From NCBI RefSeq assembly GCF_036417845.1, contig NC_089985.1, positions 25,998,583 to 26,062,582 on the forward strand: DNA of 64,000 bases. The letters are read 5' to 3'. The stretch is from Apteryx mantelli (taxonomy: Eukaryota > Chordata > Aves > Apterygiformes > Apterygidae). Both the position numbers and the translations under genes were made by a program. Of the stretch, positions 50,793-63,156 are shown piece by piece. Below the pieces are notes generated by a model that was given only the letters and a program-made list of their open reading frames with translations, was not told the DNA's origin and did not search any database. Position 1 is the first letter of the stretch. Each line of letters begins with the position of its first letter.

Positions 50793-53700
50793 TAAATCGC
50801 CAGCGCAGCGCGGGGCTCGTCCTGGGGCAGCGGGCTCAGCCGGCTCTGCCCGGCAGCCCTGCGCCTGGCCCTGCCGCTGGCGCTGCGAGGCTTTCAGTCT
50901 GGAGGTACTGAACGCTGCTAGGAGTTGGGTTTTTTCCGTTCAGAGTATCTTCTTCAGCAGTGCACTGTGAACAGCTCTCCGAGCTGTGCTGCTTTGTGAC
51001 AATAAATGAACAGTATAAACTATGACTCATCCTTTCTCAGTTGTGTGGACTTGCAGTTTTTGCGGACTTGCAAAACTCAGTCCTTTGCCATGGATCACTG
51101 GTTAATAGTGCAGATTTATGTTAGTGCTAAAATACTGCTCAATCCAAATCCCATTTTCATAATGTGTTTAGTTTAATTTGAGCTCTCTTTCAGGAAGTTC
51201 ATTACAGATGCCTCTGGTAACTACCCAGCTGCCTGTGCGCAAGAGCTGGTATTAGTTTTGGTGTATTTAGTGTTAGCCTGGATGCTCTTGATCCTAATGC
51301 TGCCTTCCTTGTGCACCCACTGCATGCCTTATGGATTAGAAACTAGAGTATGTGGGTGTGCAAGGAATGCAGGCTTTAGTATTTAATGGATAGGTGTAAA
51401 GGATATGCTACTGCAGGAGCCTTACTTCTTTGGGGTTTTAAAAAAAAATTTTTTTTTTTAACCTACTCAGTCTCTCCATGAACGATTTCATCAAAGAGTG
51501 AATACACTGAAGTGCCACCCAGTTATATCTCTTCCTAGGAGTGATAGGAACAGCAAATAAAACAAACCTTAATTAACCTGTTCAAAGCTACAAAACTACC
51601 ATACCAGCAACTTGCTTTCCTGTAAGCATATTTCATTGTAACCCTTCTCTCATCTCTTTCTGTTGCCATCCTCTCTGTGCTACATAGCTCATCTTGTGAG
51701 CGCAAGCACTGACTGTAACATCTGTGGAACAGGGTCTGGGTCACTAGTTGAAGTAAAACAGTAACTGTGCTCTTGGTGCTGAGAGTACAATGGATAACTG
51801 TCTCCATGGCCTTGGTATTTTTGATCTAGTGTCCTCCTTTAAAAATAATAATAAAATACTTGAATAAGCATTTTGTTCAACAATGGAACAGTCTAAGACA
51901 CTGCACAGATTTTGTGTTCAAATACATGCCCATTTCTTTGTGTGTGTACATGCATATGTACCATTTGAAGTGCACGCCTGGATGCTCTTAAAGGTAGCAA
52001 CATTAAAGTGTGTGTGCTGTGTGTTGCTTGCGGAAGCAACTGTTTCTCTGGCAGAGTCCAAGTGAACTTTCCCTGGTCCTTTACCATGACTTGATGGTAT
52101 GTAGTTATGTGACTCCTGTTGCCATGTGGACCCAGCTGGCCTTTGGAGCAATTGCTTACATACAGAATTTACACCTTTGTGTAAATGCAGAAAGTGTGCG
52201 TAAAATGCAAGTGTGTGTGTTTGGTGGGGAGAGGGAACTCGATGCTTAGAGCCCAGAAAGTGTTCAGGAAGGTGTGTGGGGGGGGGCAGCTTCTGTTACA
52301 CAACTGAGGATGATGGCACAGGCAGGAGATGGGAGTCACACAACTAAAGCATGAGCTGAAAGGGAGAGGGAGTATTTCTTTCCATTTTGAGGTCTCAAAT
52401 TGTGCCAATGCAAAGCAAATTCCAAAGGACAAGGTATGGCAGTGGAATTGAATACAATATTGGCTGTAACTATTTGTTATACCATTTGAGGGGCAGTAAA
52501 GAAATGACAAAGCATGGAGCAAGGAAACAAAGGACATCGGGTCATTTATAAAAAGAAGCAGATTATTTCTCCCTTCCCCCCTTCAGTGTCACTGATTATT
52601 CTGGCACAGCAAAGGTAACGGAAAAAGATACATAACCCGAGGTTGCAGGAGTAAAGAGGGAGGGCTGGTGATTTTTGAAGCAGAGAGAAGGGGTTTGCTG
52701 GGCTCTTGAGTGAAACAGTTTTGGATGTGAGCACCTGATAGCATTAATCCTCTTTTGGGATTAACAGCAGCAAATTAAGCACCAAAGTAACTACTTTGTA
52801 TCCTACCTATTACAAATATCAGGCAGGTAAAACAAAGTTTAATTTTTCCATTAACAAAAACCACAAGATGTGACACATTTCTGTAATCCCAAATATGTTA
52901 AATTGTTTTAAACCATAATTAGATGTTATTCCCTGGCATCCACAAAGATTAAAAAGAATTGTGCTGCAGGGGATGCATATGGTAACAATTTATCATTAAA
53001 TTACATGGTTTATTGCCAGTTTGAGAATAATACAAAATCTATTAGGTTTATGTTCTGCTTTCTTGCTTGGCCCATGTCTGCTGGGCCTGAGACCAGGTTT
53101 CTTATCGATCAGAGTTACCTGCTTTGAATGAAGTAATAGTTCAGAAGTGATTTGAAGTAAAGCCTGAACATGGTACATTCTTGCATGAAACAGCAGAACA
53201 TATTTACTTCTTTCCATGGGTGACTTATCCAGGCGTACTTATAAATCAAAAGAAGAGGAAAAAGCTTTAAAGCATAATTTAAACCTTACTTGTTTTCTTG
53301 GATGATGGGGCAATCCCTCTCAAATTTTTGTGAATAAAAAAAAAAATCCTCTTAAAATTATAATAATGCATGACACTGCAGTATATTGTTTGTCTGATCG
53401 TGTAGTTCTTAATTATTTATAACAACTCTTTCTTCTGGGAACATCATTACAGCACTGCTCTGCAGAGAAGGGAGAAAAGATCATCGGGGAGCAGGGGGAC
53501 TTTCCGTAGGGTTGTTCCTGGTCACGCCGAGTGCTGCAGCTGCAATGGGCTGCATCTCCAGCCCTTTCCTGCCACTGGAGGCATCCCCTCGGGGACCAGG
53601 CCTTCATCCTTTCTCCTCTCTTCCCTCGCAGAGCAGACAGGCCTGGGCTTGCAGTGTGTTGTGCATTGGTTGTGTTTAGCTAGAGAGTATGGTTTGTTTG

Positions 53701-54184
53701 AGAGGCTGCAGTGATCAGGCTGTCATTTAGAAACAATGAGGAGAAAGTAGAGTCAAGGCTTTAGAAAGAACAAATCTGTACATGACTATTTCACCTAGAG
53801 CTCAGCTTGCTGTGGTGGAGGGCCTGCTGTTTGTCTCGGATAGCTTGGCAAATGTCTGTGTTAATCTGCTTTTCGTAAAGAGTTCCCAAAGAAACCGCAA
53901 TGTTTCTTGTAGTTTCCTGAAAGAGCATTTCCTGACCCAGTCAGGGTTCGTCTGTTCTCCTTACTTCTAGCCTTCACCCTTCTTGGATGTGCCTGGTGCA
54001 GCTGGTTCAGCCAGGCCAAATTTGAAGCCTGCAACCACTTCAAACATTAGGTGTGGGGTGGCCCTTCCTGAGCCACCTGTTCTGCCTGGCAACCTGCTGT
54101 GAATCTGAGTCTGCAACACCCAGGAAAAAAAAACATTTCTGAGATTTCTGTCCAGTCTTTGAATCCCCCATTGAGATTATTCCT

Positions 54185-55125
54185 GGAGTTTTGTGGTAAG
54201 TCGAGTTGCTGAGGGGTCTTTCCTAGGGTCTGTCCTGTCTAATATCTTTATTGGTGACCTGGAAGATAAGCTGGGAGGCACCTATATCAAGTTGTGGACA
54301 GCCCCAAATTTGGGGGGAGCAGGTGATATGCTTGAAGACCAGGCTGCTGTTCAGAGGAGCCAGGCTGCAGCAATGAGCTGATGTGAACCTTGTGAAACTC
54401 CATAGGGACTAATGGAAAGTCCTGCCCTTGGGAAGGAGGAACTCCTGTCTGGCTGGGGACAGCTCTGCAGAAAAGCACCTGAGGGTCTGGTGAACAGCAA
54501 GCTGAATGTGAGCCAGCAGCAGGCCCTGGCAGTAAAGAAAGCCAATAGCATCCTGTGCTGTATTAACAAGAACAGAGCCAGCAGGTTGAGGGAAGTGATT
54601 GTTCTCTCTACTCAGCACTTGTTAGACCCCCTCTAGATATGGTGTCCAATTTTGGGCCCACACAATACCAGGATCACCCAATAACAAACTGGAGTGAGTT
54701 CAGTATAGGGCCACCAGGATGGTCAGGAGCTGGAGCACAAGCTGAGGGAACTGGGCTTGTTCCACTTGGAGAAGAGGTGGCTGAGGGGGCCTAATAACAG
54801 GCCCTGAATACCTACATAGAGGTTATCAAGAAGAGGAGCCAGGCTGTCCACAGAGGTGCATAGCAGGAGGACAAGAGACAATGGGTATAAACTGAAATGA
54901 GAGGTTTTGCTGTGATATAAGGAGAAAACTTTTCACAATGGGGACAGCTGAGCACTGGAATAGGCACCTAAAGAGACTCCGCAACCTCTTTATTCTTGGA
55001 GGTTTTCAAGATCTGACTGGATAAAGCCCTGAGCAACCTCATAGCTAGCCCTACTTTGAGCAGGAGGTTGGACTAGAGACTTCCTGAGGTTACCTTCCAA
55101 CCTGAATTATTCTGCAAGTATGAGA
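54185..55125 (+). mobile_element. CR1 LINE in DDAH1 intron 1, about 0.94 kb
   Basis: The element starts in the end of CR1 ORF2 (GGGTCTGTCCTGTCTAATAT, CTTTATTGGTGACCTGGAAG). It proceeds through GTGAGCCAGCAGCAGGCCCT, AAGAAAGCCAATAGCATCCT and GAGCACTGGAATAGGC to the 3' end GGTTGGACTAGAGACTTCCT with CCTTCCAACCTGAATTATTC. Orientation is the same as DDAH1. It is the longest CR1 copy in the window, 5'-truncated and inactivated by stops and indels. Confidence 0.9.
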
Positions 55126-56261
55126 CCTTTGTATGTTAAGATATATGGAGACAGGCATTTGTTGGTTGAACTGTGTCATGTACTCTGCGCTTCTGTGACA
55201 GTGGACAGTCACTAAATCTGGGTGGCTCCCATGCTGAGGGATCCACTGTTGGAACATTAGAAGGATGAAGCCCTGTGAAACCAATTCAGCCATGTTTCTT
55301 TATGCTGTTTCCAAAAGTCTTCACTCCTACCTCAGCTGGTTCAGGCAGCCTGGTGTGAATATGAACCAAGGATGTTTTAGTGCATTATCACTAGCATGGT
55401 CTGCTGCATGACAGAAGGGGAAGAGAATGGAGGCAGTCTGTGTACAACACCAGTTCTAGTATTCTTGTTGCATAACATAAGCGTAAACACATGAATATTT
55501 TAGCAGTGCAGCTGATACAGTACATGCTTGGCTTAATCCAGTTAATGTAAAGTCACCTACTGAGCATGCACTGTTGACCCAAACCATTCTGTATTGCAGT
55601 AGTGTTGCTTTAGCTGACTTCATAGGCAGCCAGGTTTGTCTTGCTGATCTTTTATGTCACTTCCAAGTGGGTTAACTGTTTAACTGACTTCTGTGCAGAG
55701 TGGGCAAGAGTAGTGCAGGGTGGGAGGGTAGGAATGGAATGGGGTTGTTTGGTGCCATTTCTGTGAAGAATTAACAGACAAGGGCTTATGTCCTGGAAAC
55801 TTAAGAGGGCTGGTGACAGAACAAACTTGGAAGCCTGATCAGACCAGTGAAAGATGAAGGACATGGGAGTCCACCCAGGTGCATCTTAAAGACAACAGCC
55901 TGGTTGAATGTGCAGCTGGAGCAGCTCTGTTTCAATTGCATAATGCTTTCTGATAACCTATCTGCCAGATGCATGAACTGAGAAGCTCTATCCATCTCTC
56001 ACATTTCATGTTACTGAAAACTGTACTGCAATATTTAAGAACTGTTCTGTGTGTTTTCTCTCACTGACTAGGCTCCTTATTAAGAAGGGTAGCTTGTCTC
56101 TACTTTAGTAAACTGAAAAAATTTTCTTTCTGTTGTAAAAATGACAAGCATTTCTATTTCCAGATATTAATCATTCTCTTAATGTAGGATAGTGTTTTGA
56201 ATGTTCTTTAGACACTTAGGGCTTGCCTTCATAGGGATGCTCACTCTGGCTGATGACTGAT

Positions 56262-56335
56262 GAAAAATTAGTCATTCATTTAATGGCTTGTTTGCAAAAA
56301 TCAGACACTTATTTCAAGGCATTATGTTTCTGTGT
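56262..56335 (+). repeat. Repeat unit A-B, copy 1
   Basis: A 74-base unit made of part A (56262-56311) and part B (56311-56335, ATTTCAAGGCATTATGTTTC plus TGTGT). Part A recurs directly, and part B inverted, at 56793-56867. Confidence 0.9.
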
Positions 56336-56792
56336 GGAAAAGTCTGCATAAACAAGCCCGTAGACCTGCATTTGTCAAGTTTTGAGCACTGTTTTACTGT
56401 GGGTTGAAAGGGAATCTTAGGTTTTACTGGCTAATAAGGTAAAAAGAACAAAGCAGGGATTGCCAGCCATCTATCTGCTGGCTTTGGAGTCTTCCTACTC
56501 TTCTTTCCTCTTCCTCCCATTTTATTTGATTGAGCTCAATTACTGTAACGTTGCATGTACCAGACAAATCTGTGCAATAGTTTGTAATAGCATTGATTGA
56601 GCTTTCAGGCTTTATCGATACTATTGGTTACTCTTCCAACACCATTGGATCCTTTACTGGCTGGCTGTCTGGAACAAAACAAAAATCTGGAATTATATTA
56701 GTTTTTGCTCCACGCTGTTGTAGAAAAAGAGTTAAATTTGGTCGTATTCAGTCAGTACTGGGGAATAACCCAGTATTTTTTTTAGTAGAGTA

Positions 56793-56867
56793 GAAAAATT
56801 AGTCATGCATTTAATGGTTTGTTTGCAAAAGTCAGACACTTAACACAGAAACATAATGCCTTGAAAT
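56793..56867 (+). repeat. Repeat unit A-B', copy 2, with B inverted
   Basis: Part A (56793-56842) matches copy 1 at 47 of 50 positions in direct orientation. It is followed at once by ACACAGAAACATAATGCCTT plus GAAAT (56843-56867), the exact 25-base reverse complement of part B. Confidence 0.9.
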
Positions 56868-59800
56868 ATCTTCTGAACTTATTTTAAAATTTATAGTTCC
56901 TAGGGAGTTTTGGATTTATCAGAAAGGTAAAGGCTTTTAAAGCAAGCCAGAGGTAGATTATTAATGCAGATAAACTGATGTTTTGTTCAGCTGTGTGCAG
57001 TCACCAATGTGTGCTTGATGTTCAAGTTGAGTAACTTCAATTGAAATGTTATGATCACTGATCAGATTGCCAATTCCAGAACCTTTTGTTCTAACACTAT
57101 GTTCTCAAATGTTTATTCTTCTAGTATAAACTCTTCACGTCACCTTCTGAACACAACAGGGTTAGTGGCTGAGAAGAGCTTTGATCAACACATTGTTCTT
57201 ACTGTATAAGTTGTCTTAACATGCTTGGGATAATACTAAATGACACTTCCACTATTTCTCCACTTATGCAGACAGATGGAAATCCAAAAATTCAGCAGAA
57301 TGCACCTGCAGTGACCTGGCCCCCTCAGCTGCTGCATAGGGAAGGGAGAGCAGCTGGTGCTGGAGGACAGCTTCAGGAGCTGCTGCAGAAGAGGTCACCA
57401 TGGTTCTTCCCTTGGTTGTCAGGAGAGAAAATGCCCAACCATGAGCTCTTTTCTCCAAAGTCCACAGGGGAGCAAGTTTTGGGGTTGCATGCCTGCAGTG
57501 AAGGAGAAGGGAGGGTATACAGTCCTCCAGCAGTGAGGACAGTGGTTGAGTACAGCTTCTGTGACTAGCAAAGGAGGATGTTTGTCAGTCTTGTCCTCTC
57601 AACAAGCATTGAAAGAGTCTCCCACTTTGCTTTTGAGCCTCTCCGAGTACTTCTTCCTGCCTTCACTTGCTGGGCGGCAGGGCTTTGTGTGCAGCTGTGG
57701 TTCTCCAGGTTCCTGCTGTGCAGCACCAGGCTGCATCCCATGTGCCCTCAGCTGCACAGCTGCCTCCTCACCTGCTTGTTAGCACAGCTTCTGTGGGGCT
57801 GTGCAGGAAACCAGAGCAGGGACATGCTCTGGGGTAGAAGGAACCGTCTCCTCCTTTCCTCCTTTTCTTTCACTGGGGTGGTTTAGGTAGTTGAATAGGC
57901 TCTTTGAGCTGATGTTTTGTGCAGCCCCATGAACAGCTGTACCCAGAGGGGCTGTATAGAGCCAAGAGTGAGTGCCCAAAGACTCCTAGCACTTATTTCT
58001 TAGCTCATCTTGCCCTGGATCAATGCTAGCAGAACCTGGAGCAGTTTATATAGCTGCAGTATAAGACTCTGAGCATGTCTACTGACCTGCAATGTTGAGC
58101 CATAGTTAGGTGATGTTCATGGTGAATCTGGTACTTCTTGAAGAGCTGGCTAGTGTACATTCTGGAGGGGCTGTTTAACTCAAAATGAAAAGGGTGATAG
58201 CTGCAGAGTTTTGTTACAGAGACGTATTCTTGCAGCAGGGCAAGAAATGGGTAGAAAGATCAGGTCACTGACTAGCCACAGGGACTGGCACTGAATTTGT
58301 GACATTTGAATGGGGCGTCTGCATGCGTATGGGTGGGGAGAAGCGATTCCTGCATTCCGGGAACAAACCCCTACAACCAAAGTAAAGCTCCAGTGTGGAC
58401 ATTGTAGACAATTGAGTGTTCTGGAAAGGCAGCACCAGCGTGTCAGTGATCATAGTGACGCTGCCTGTCCCTGTGGCTCCCAAGGACACTGCAGACAGGC
58501 AGAGTGAGCACCTGAGGGATGGGGGCAGCCAGCTCATAGCAAACCCTCCAGCCATGGCACAAAGGTTAGAGAGAAACTCTTCTGTCCAACCTAGTGGGGC
58601 TCATTTCTAAAAATACTCTGAGATCTTGAATATTTATCACTGGTAAGTAAGATATATGTGCTGTTTTTCCTCCATTCCAGTTAGGAAGAATCCTCCTTGC
58701 TCTGCACCAAACCTTACAGCACCCAGTTTGTGTAACTGGGAAGGATGTATGTTGGAGGTGACTCTGGGGGACTGGGGCTGAAGTTTGGCTCTTTAGGCAT
58801 GGAGATATATGAACTGGAACTTGCATCCTACTCTGAGCAGAGCAGTCTCAGCTGCAGCTTATTCCTTTCAGGAATGATTCTTGAGCTAGTCAGTTGAGGC
58901 CTCTGAGAAAACAGAAAGCAAACAGACACAGGTAAGAAGTTACATACATATATTGCATAGACTCAGATGAACTTTATAATGATACTGCTAAATAATAGAC
59001 ACCTCCCCCATTCCCTCTATAGACAGACAGTTGTGTAAAATAATGTCTATTACAAAACAGTAGAAAAGCTAGACTCAAGAGAAGCAGATTCATGGCTCTG
59101 CTAGTTCCTGAAATTGGTGGGGGTTTGTGGGGGTTTTTTTTTGTTTTTTTTTTAATAGCACATGCTAGTGCAAAAGAACCTGGTTTTGCTGACTAATCAT
59201 TTAAACCAGAATCTTTCTCTGTACAACTGACAACGATCTGTCTTGTTTCCTTGGAGGATTAGTGCTTGCTGCTCATTAAAGAGAGGCAAGAGATTAAAAA
59301 TGTTATTAGCACTTTGAATAATTCACATAGTCTGTGAAACTCTCATAACAAATCCTGGAGGTCTTGAACATTTTCACCGACCCCTTTGCTTGTCCTTATT
59401 GTGCTTGGCCCTCAATGTTGCTGATCAGCTTCAGTGTTCTGCCTAGAAAGCATATGATAGAAAGCACAGGAGTTTCCCTTCTGTTACTGCTTAGTGCCCA
59501 AAACGGCAAGTGAGTAAACACGGGCAAAAACTTTTCATGGAGGGTGACGAAAATTAGGAATAACATTAGGCACCTTTCCACCCTCTCTTTCTTCAGCCTT
59601 TGTTTTCCCTTGAATGCATTTCCTGTTCTGCACTGAGCCACATACATGTTCCTTTGCCTTTCTTTTTTTCACCATGTTCTCAATTTAATGTCAAAATTAG
59701 AACAAAAACATAAAAGATACTGTCGCTGGTTGTCATTGTATTGTTTTCAGTTTTACTCCTCGATTTATTTTCAGTAACAATCAGACTTAGGATAAAATTG

Positions 59801-60725
59801 GATAAGAGATATACCTGGTTTTGATTATCTCTTTTGCAGAGGCATCATATGGAGAGTGCTGAGATTGTTACATTTGGTTCTGCCAATTTTATAATCTTCA
59901 ACAAAGCACATGTTATTTGGAGGTGTGTGCTTTGGCTTGCGTTGAGGGAAGGTGGCTCTCTTCAGGAGCAAACAGGGGCAGCACATCACGGTTATGGAAG
60001 GCAACTGAGTGACCTCTGATATTAGAGTCTGCATTGGCGTTTTCTTTGATATATTTTATTAGCTTTCATTTTCAGAGTTTTGGTATTAACATATAAATTA
60101 ACCAGAAAGTGTGTGGTAGAGGAGAAGAGTTTCCTCTTGAACGATATTTGAGACAAGTTTAAAAAAAAAAAGTCATCCCGACAGTGGGACAGATGCAGAT
60201 AGACCTATATTAGGAGCCTATATAACGGGAAAGAATGTGAGGGTCTTGCTGAGCAGCCTGGTGCGAAAGCAGGTTTGATTTGTTGCTGTGGCTCTGCCCT
60301 GTCCACCTGTGTAGCTGTTTGAGTGTTGCCTCGCAATTCTTGTACGTTCTTCTTTGGTCTCAAAGTTAACTGCTGGTACAGCACTGTCAGGTGCTGTATG
60401 GCACTGCGTGAACAGGGTTGACATTTTGGGTGAATTGGCTATGCCAAGAGCTATATTGTCTTTCATCTTCAATTTTGCTGCTGTGATCAGATTTAATGAA
60501 AACATTAGGAAATAGCTTCTAGTTAGATCAATAAAGGTGTTTTGTATTCGTTATAATTGGTTTCTATCTATAGAACTGTAAAACACAATCTTTAAGGACA
60601 GTCCTAGGAGCAACTTGAGCTTTCATGTATCCAAACAGAGGCAGTATTTAGGCCTTGTTATTAAATTGCTAGGTCAAGTTTCTCAGGAATATCTTGAGTT
60701 GCTGACTGGAAGAGTGTTGTCCCTT

Positions 60726-60758
60726 CCCCCCCCCCCCCCCCCAAAAAAAAAAAAAAAA
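60726..60758. repeat. C17 followed by A16
   Basis: Adjacent homopolymers of cytosine (60726-60742) and adenine (60743-60758). Exact lengths should be treated with caution, as such runs are prone to sequencing error. Confidence 0.9.
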
Positions 60759-63136
60759 GAAACCTAAATCAAAAGCATGGGGGGTTTTTAGTGTCCTGTG
60801 GAAATTGATTATTATTTTACAAGTCAAGTGTCAACTTTTGAACTTTCATCACTGCTCCTGTAGCCGTGATAAATAGTGTTTGAGGTTACAGTTTGAGCAT
60901 GATCAATGGTTACTTAAGGTTATTTGAAACCTTTATTTCCTTTAAGTGAAAAGAACCTATTCTACTGTTTTCACTCACATATGGGGCTTAGAGTAACCTT
61001 CCCCTTTCCTTCCCTCTACCCACAAGACATTTTTGCCTGAACTTTCAGACTGAACCTAAATCTCTTTCTTTGATAACTGCCTCATTTAAAAGCATAGTAA
61101 GATCTAGTTTGCTAGCTGTCACTACTGGAATTTTGTTCTGAGGGTTCAAAGGTAGCATTGTAACATCCCCAGCATAGGTTGCCTGATAGATTTTAATCCT
61201 ACGCACCCTTCAAACCTGCAACACCCTACACGCTCTGCAAAAAAGGATTCATATACAGACTGCAGTCCTCTCTGGCTCATCTTGGGGTTTGCCAAATCTG
61301 AGAGTGGCAGAGCATGGTGTGATGCAGAGCAGCTTTCACTTGCTCCTGCTTGGCCTGTTGCTTTCTGGGATGCTTGGATACAGTAAGTGAAGTTCCCCTG
61401 GCTGAGTTTTCTCACGCTGTGCCAGTAGCACAAGCAGCAGCTGCTCTCAGCTCTGTGCCAGGACACACACATGCACAGGAAGGAGCATATATCTTCGCTT
61501 CCCCCCCCGCCTCTTACATGCTCCCACTCACAAATCCAGCTCCAGTCCCATATTTGTCTACCCAGGACTCTCTCTTACCATCTGCATCTCCAAATCAGCC
61601 TCCCTCAGCCCCTGTTTGTCTGCTCCCACATGTGCTGTCACCTGAGCCAGGATCTAGCCGTGCCCTGCCCACCTTGCTCCAGTGCAGTGCGTGGCTGCAG
61701 TGCTCGCTGGGCTCCAAGGTGCTTCCAGCAGGAAGCGCGGGAGGCCGGGAGCAGCCTCTCTCAGGACCTCTGGCTGCACGGGTGCAAGCCTGTACTTGTG
61801 TCAAGGGTAAGTGCGTGTTGTTTGCTGGCAATAATGTGTGGAAGTGCCTGTCCAGCAGCTCAGATGCCTGCCTGTCATTTCATTTAAGTTCTTAAAATGT
61901 TGTTAATTTGCCTTGCCACTAAACCCTTCAGTAAGTAATGCAGTGTAGGTTTATATAACTGTATAGCATTCACTTTGAGTAGCGTGATGCAAGGTCTTTT
62001 AGCTGATATGAAGCCTTTCGCCATAAAGCACTCTGTCTTGAAAAGATGTGCAATGCTCATTTCAAGGTCCTTTACTTCACTTTTTAGGAAGATGTACATC
62101 TCTTTTGTTTATACAATATTAATTCTCTGGCCACATCCATAACTCAGTTGAGCAGATACTCCTTAATCTTTTATTCCTATTACCTTTTAAATGTTTGTGT
62201 TTCTCTGTGGCCTCTGCAGACCCTTCTGACATTGGGCTTTCTAAGGACAGTACTTTCCAATTTCTAGTGTCAACTTCTTTGTGCTCATTTGTTGTCCCAA
62301 TGCTGCATCTTGCCAAGCTCTCTCCAATTCTAGGATCCTGATTATTTTATAGAAAATGTTTAAGGCTTCATATGAAACTAGTGCAATTCTCTTAATGCTC
62401 ATTCAAGAAAATGAATCTCAGCTCTGTCTGCAGACAGGCTGGCTCATTGTAAAATGTACTTACTTCTAACATAGAAGCATAAATGTGGTAGAGGCAATAA
62501 CTTCTGGTTTGTTAGTCAAATGCAGTTTTGGAAGAAATAGTACCGAGTCTAGTTGTGTCCTTAATGAATTCACCGTCTCCAGTCTTCCCTCTTGGTGAGG
62601 TAACCAGGGCACTTCAGCAGGCATGACTAGTCTAAACACTGACTTCTTTTTTAGTTAAAATAAACATATGCAGACTTTAATTTCTACCAATACTGCTACT
62701 TTTCCCTTTCCAGTTTCTCAAGAATAACTCTGGAACAGGTATTCAGGCTCCACCATAGACACGGCATGGCTCCACTGAGGATACTGCAAGAAATGACCAC
62801 ATAGGGAGCTTTAATTTACATTATTCATATTCAGAATATTTTGTGAGCTTTAGTGGCACAGATTAGCCCGGGGAAACGGTATGTGTGCTTCTGCATAAAT
62901 TCACGTTTTCAGAGGTTTTCTTTTGTCTTTGACATAAGTCTCCTGCTAAATGGTGCTGGATCAAAAATGCAGATCAGGTTATTAAATGTCTGACCTGCAA
63001 GGCAAGTCACCTATACATAGCAGAGTCTTCATTGCCTGAACTTCACATAGACATCTGTTTAGAAATTGTTATTGTGGAAGGCTTGCAGACATTAATGGTT
63101 GCAGAGAACATGTTCCTACTAAGGAAGTAATTACTG

Positions 63137-63156
63137 TGATCAGTAATTACTGATCA
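63137..63156. repeat. Perfect 20-bp palindrome with TAATTA core
   Basis: TGATCAGTAATTACTGATCA is identical to its reverse complement. The decamer AGTAATTACT also occurs just before it (from 63126) and ATTAATTG just after. TAATTA is the core recognition site of many homeodomain proteins. Confidence 0.9.

Noticed and set aside
61350-61895. 181-codon plus-strand open frame in DDAH1 intron 1
   Set aside because: Low-complexity Ser/Pro/Leu composition, no familiar motif, no splice or promoter context; an overlapping 138-codon frame is equally open.
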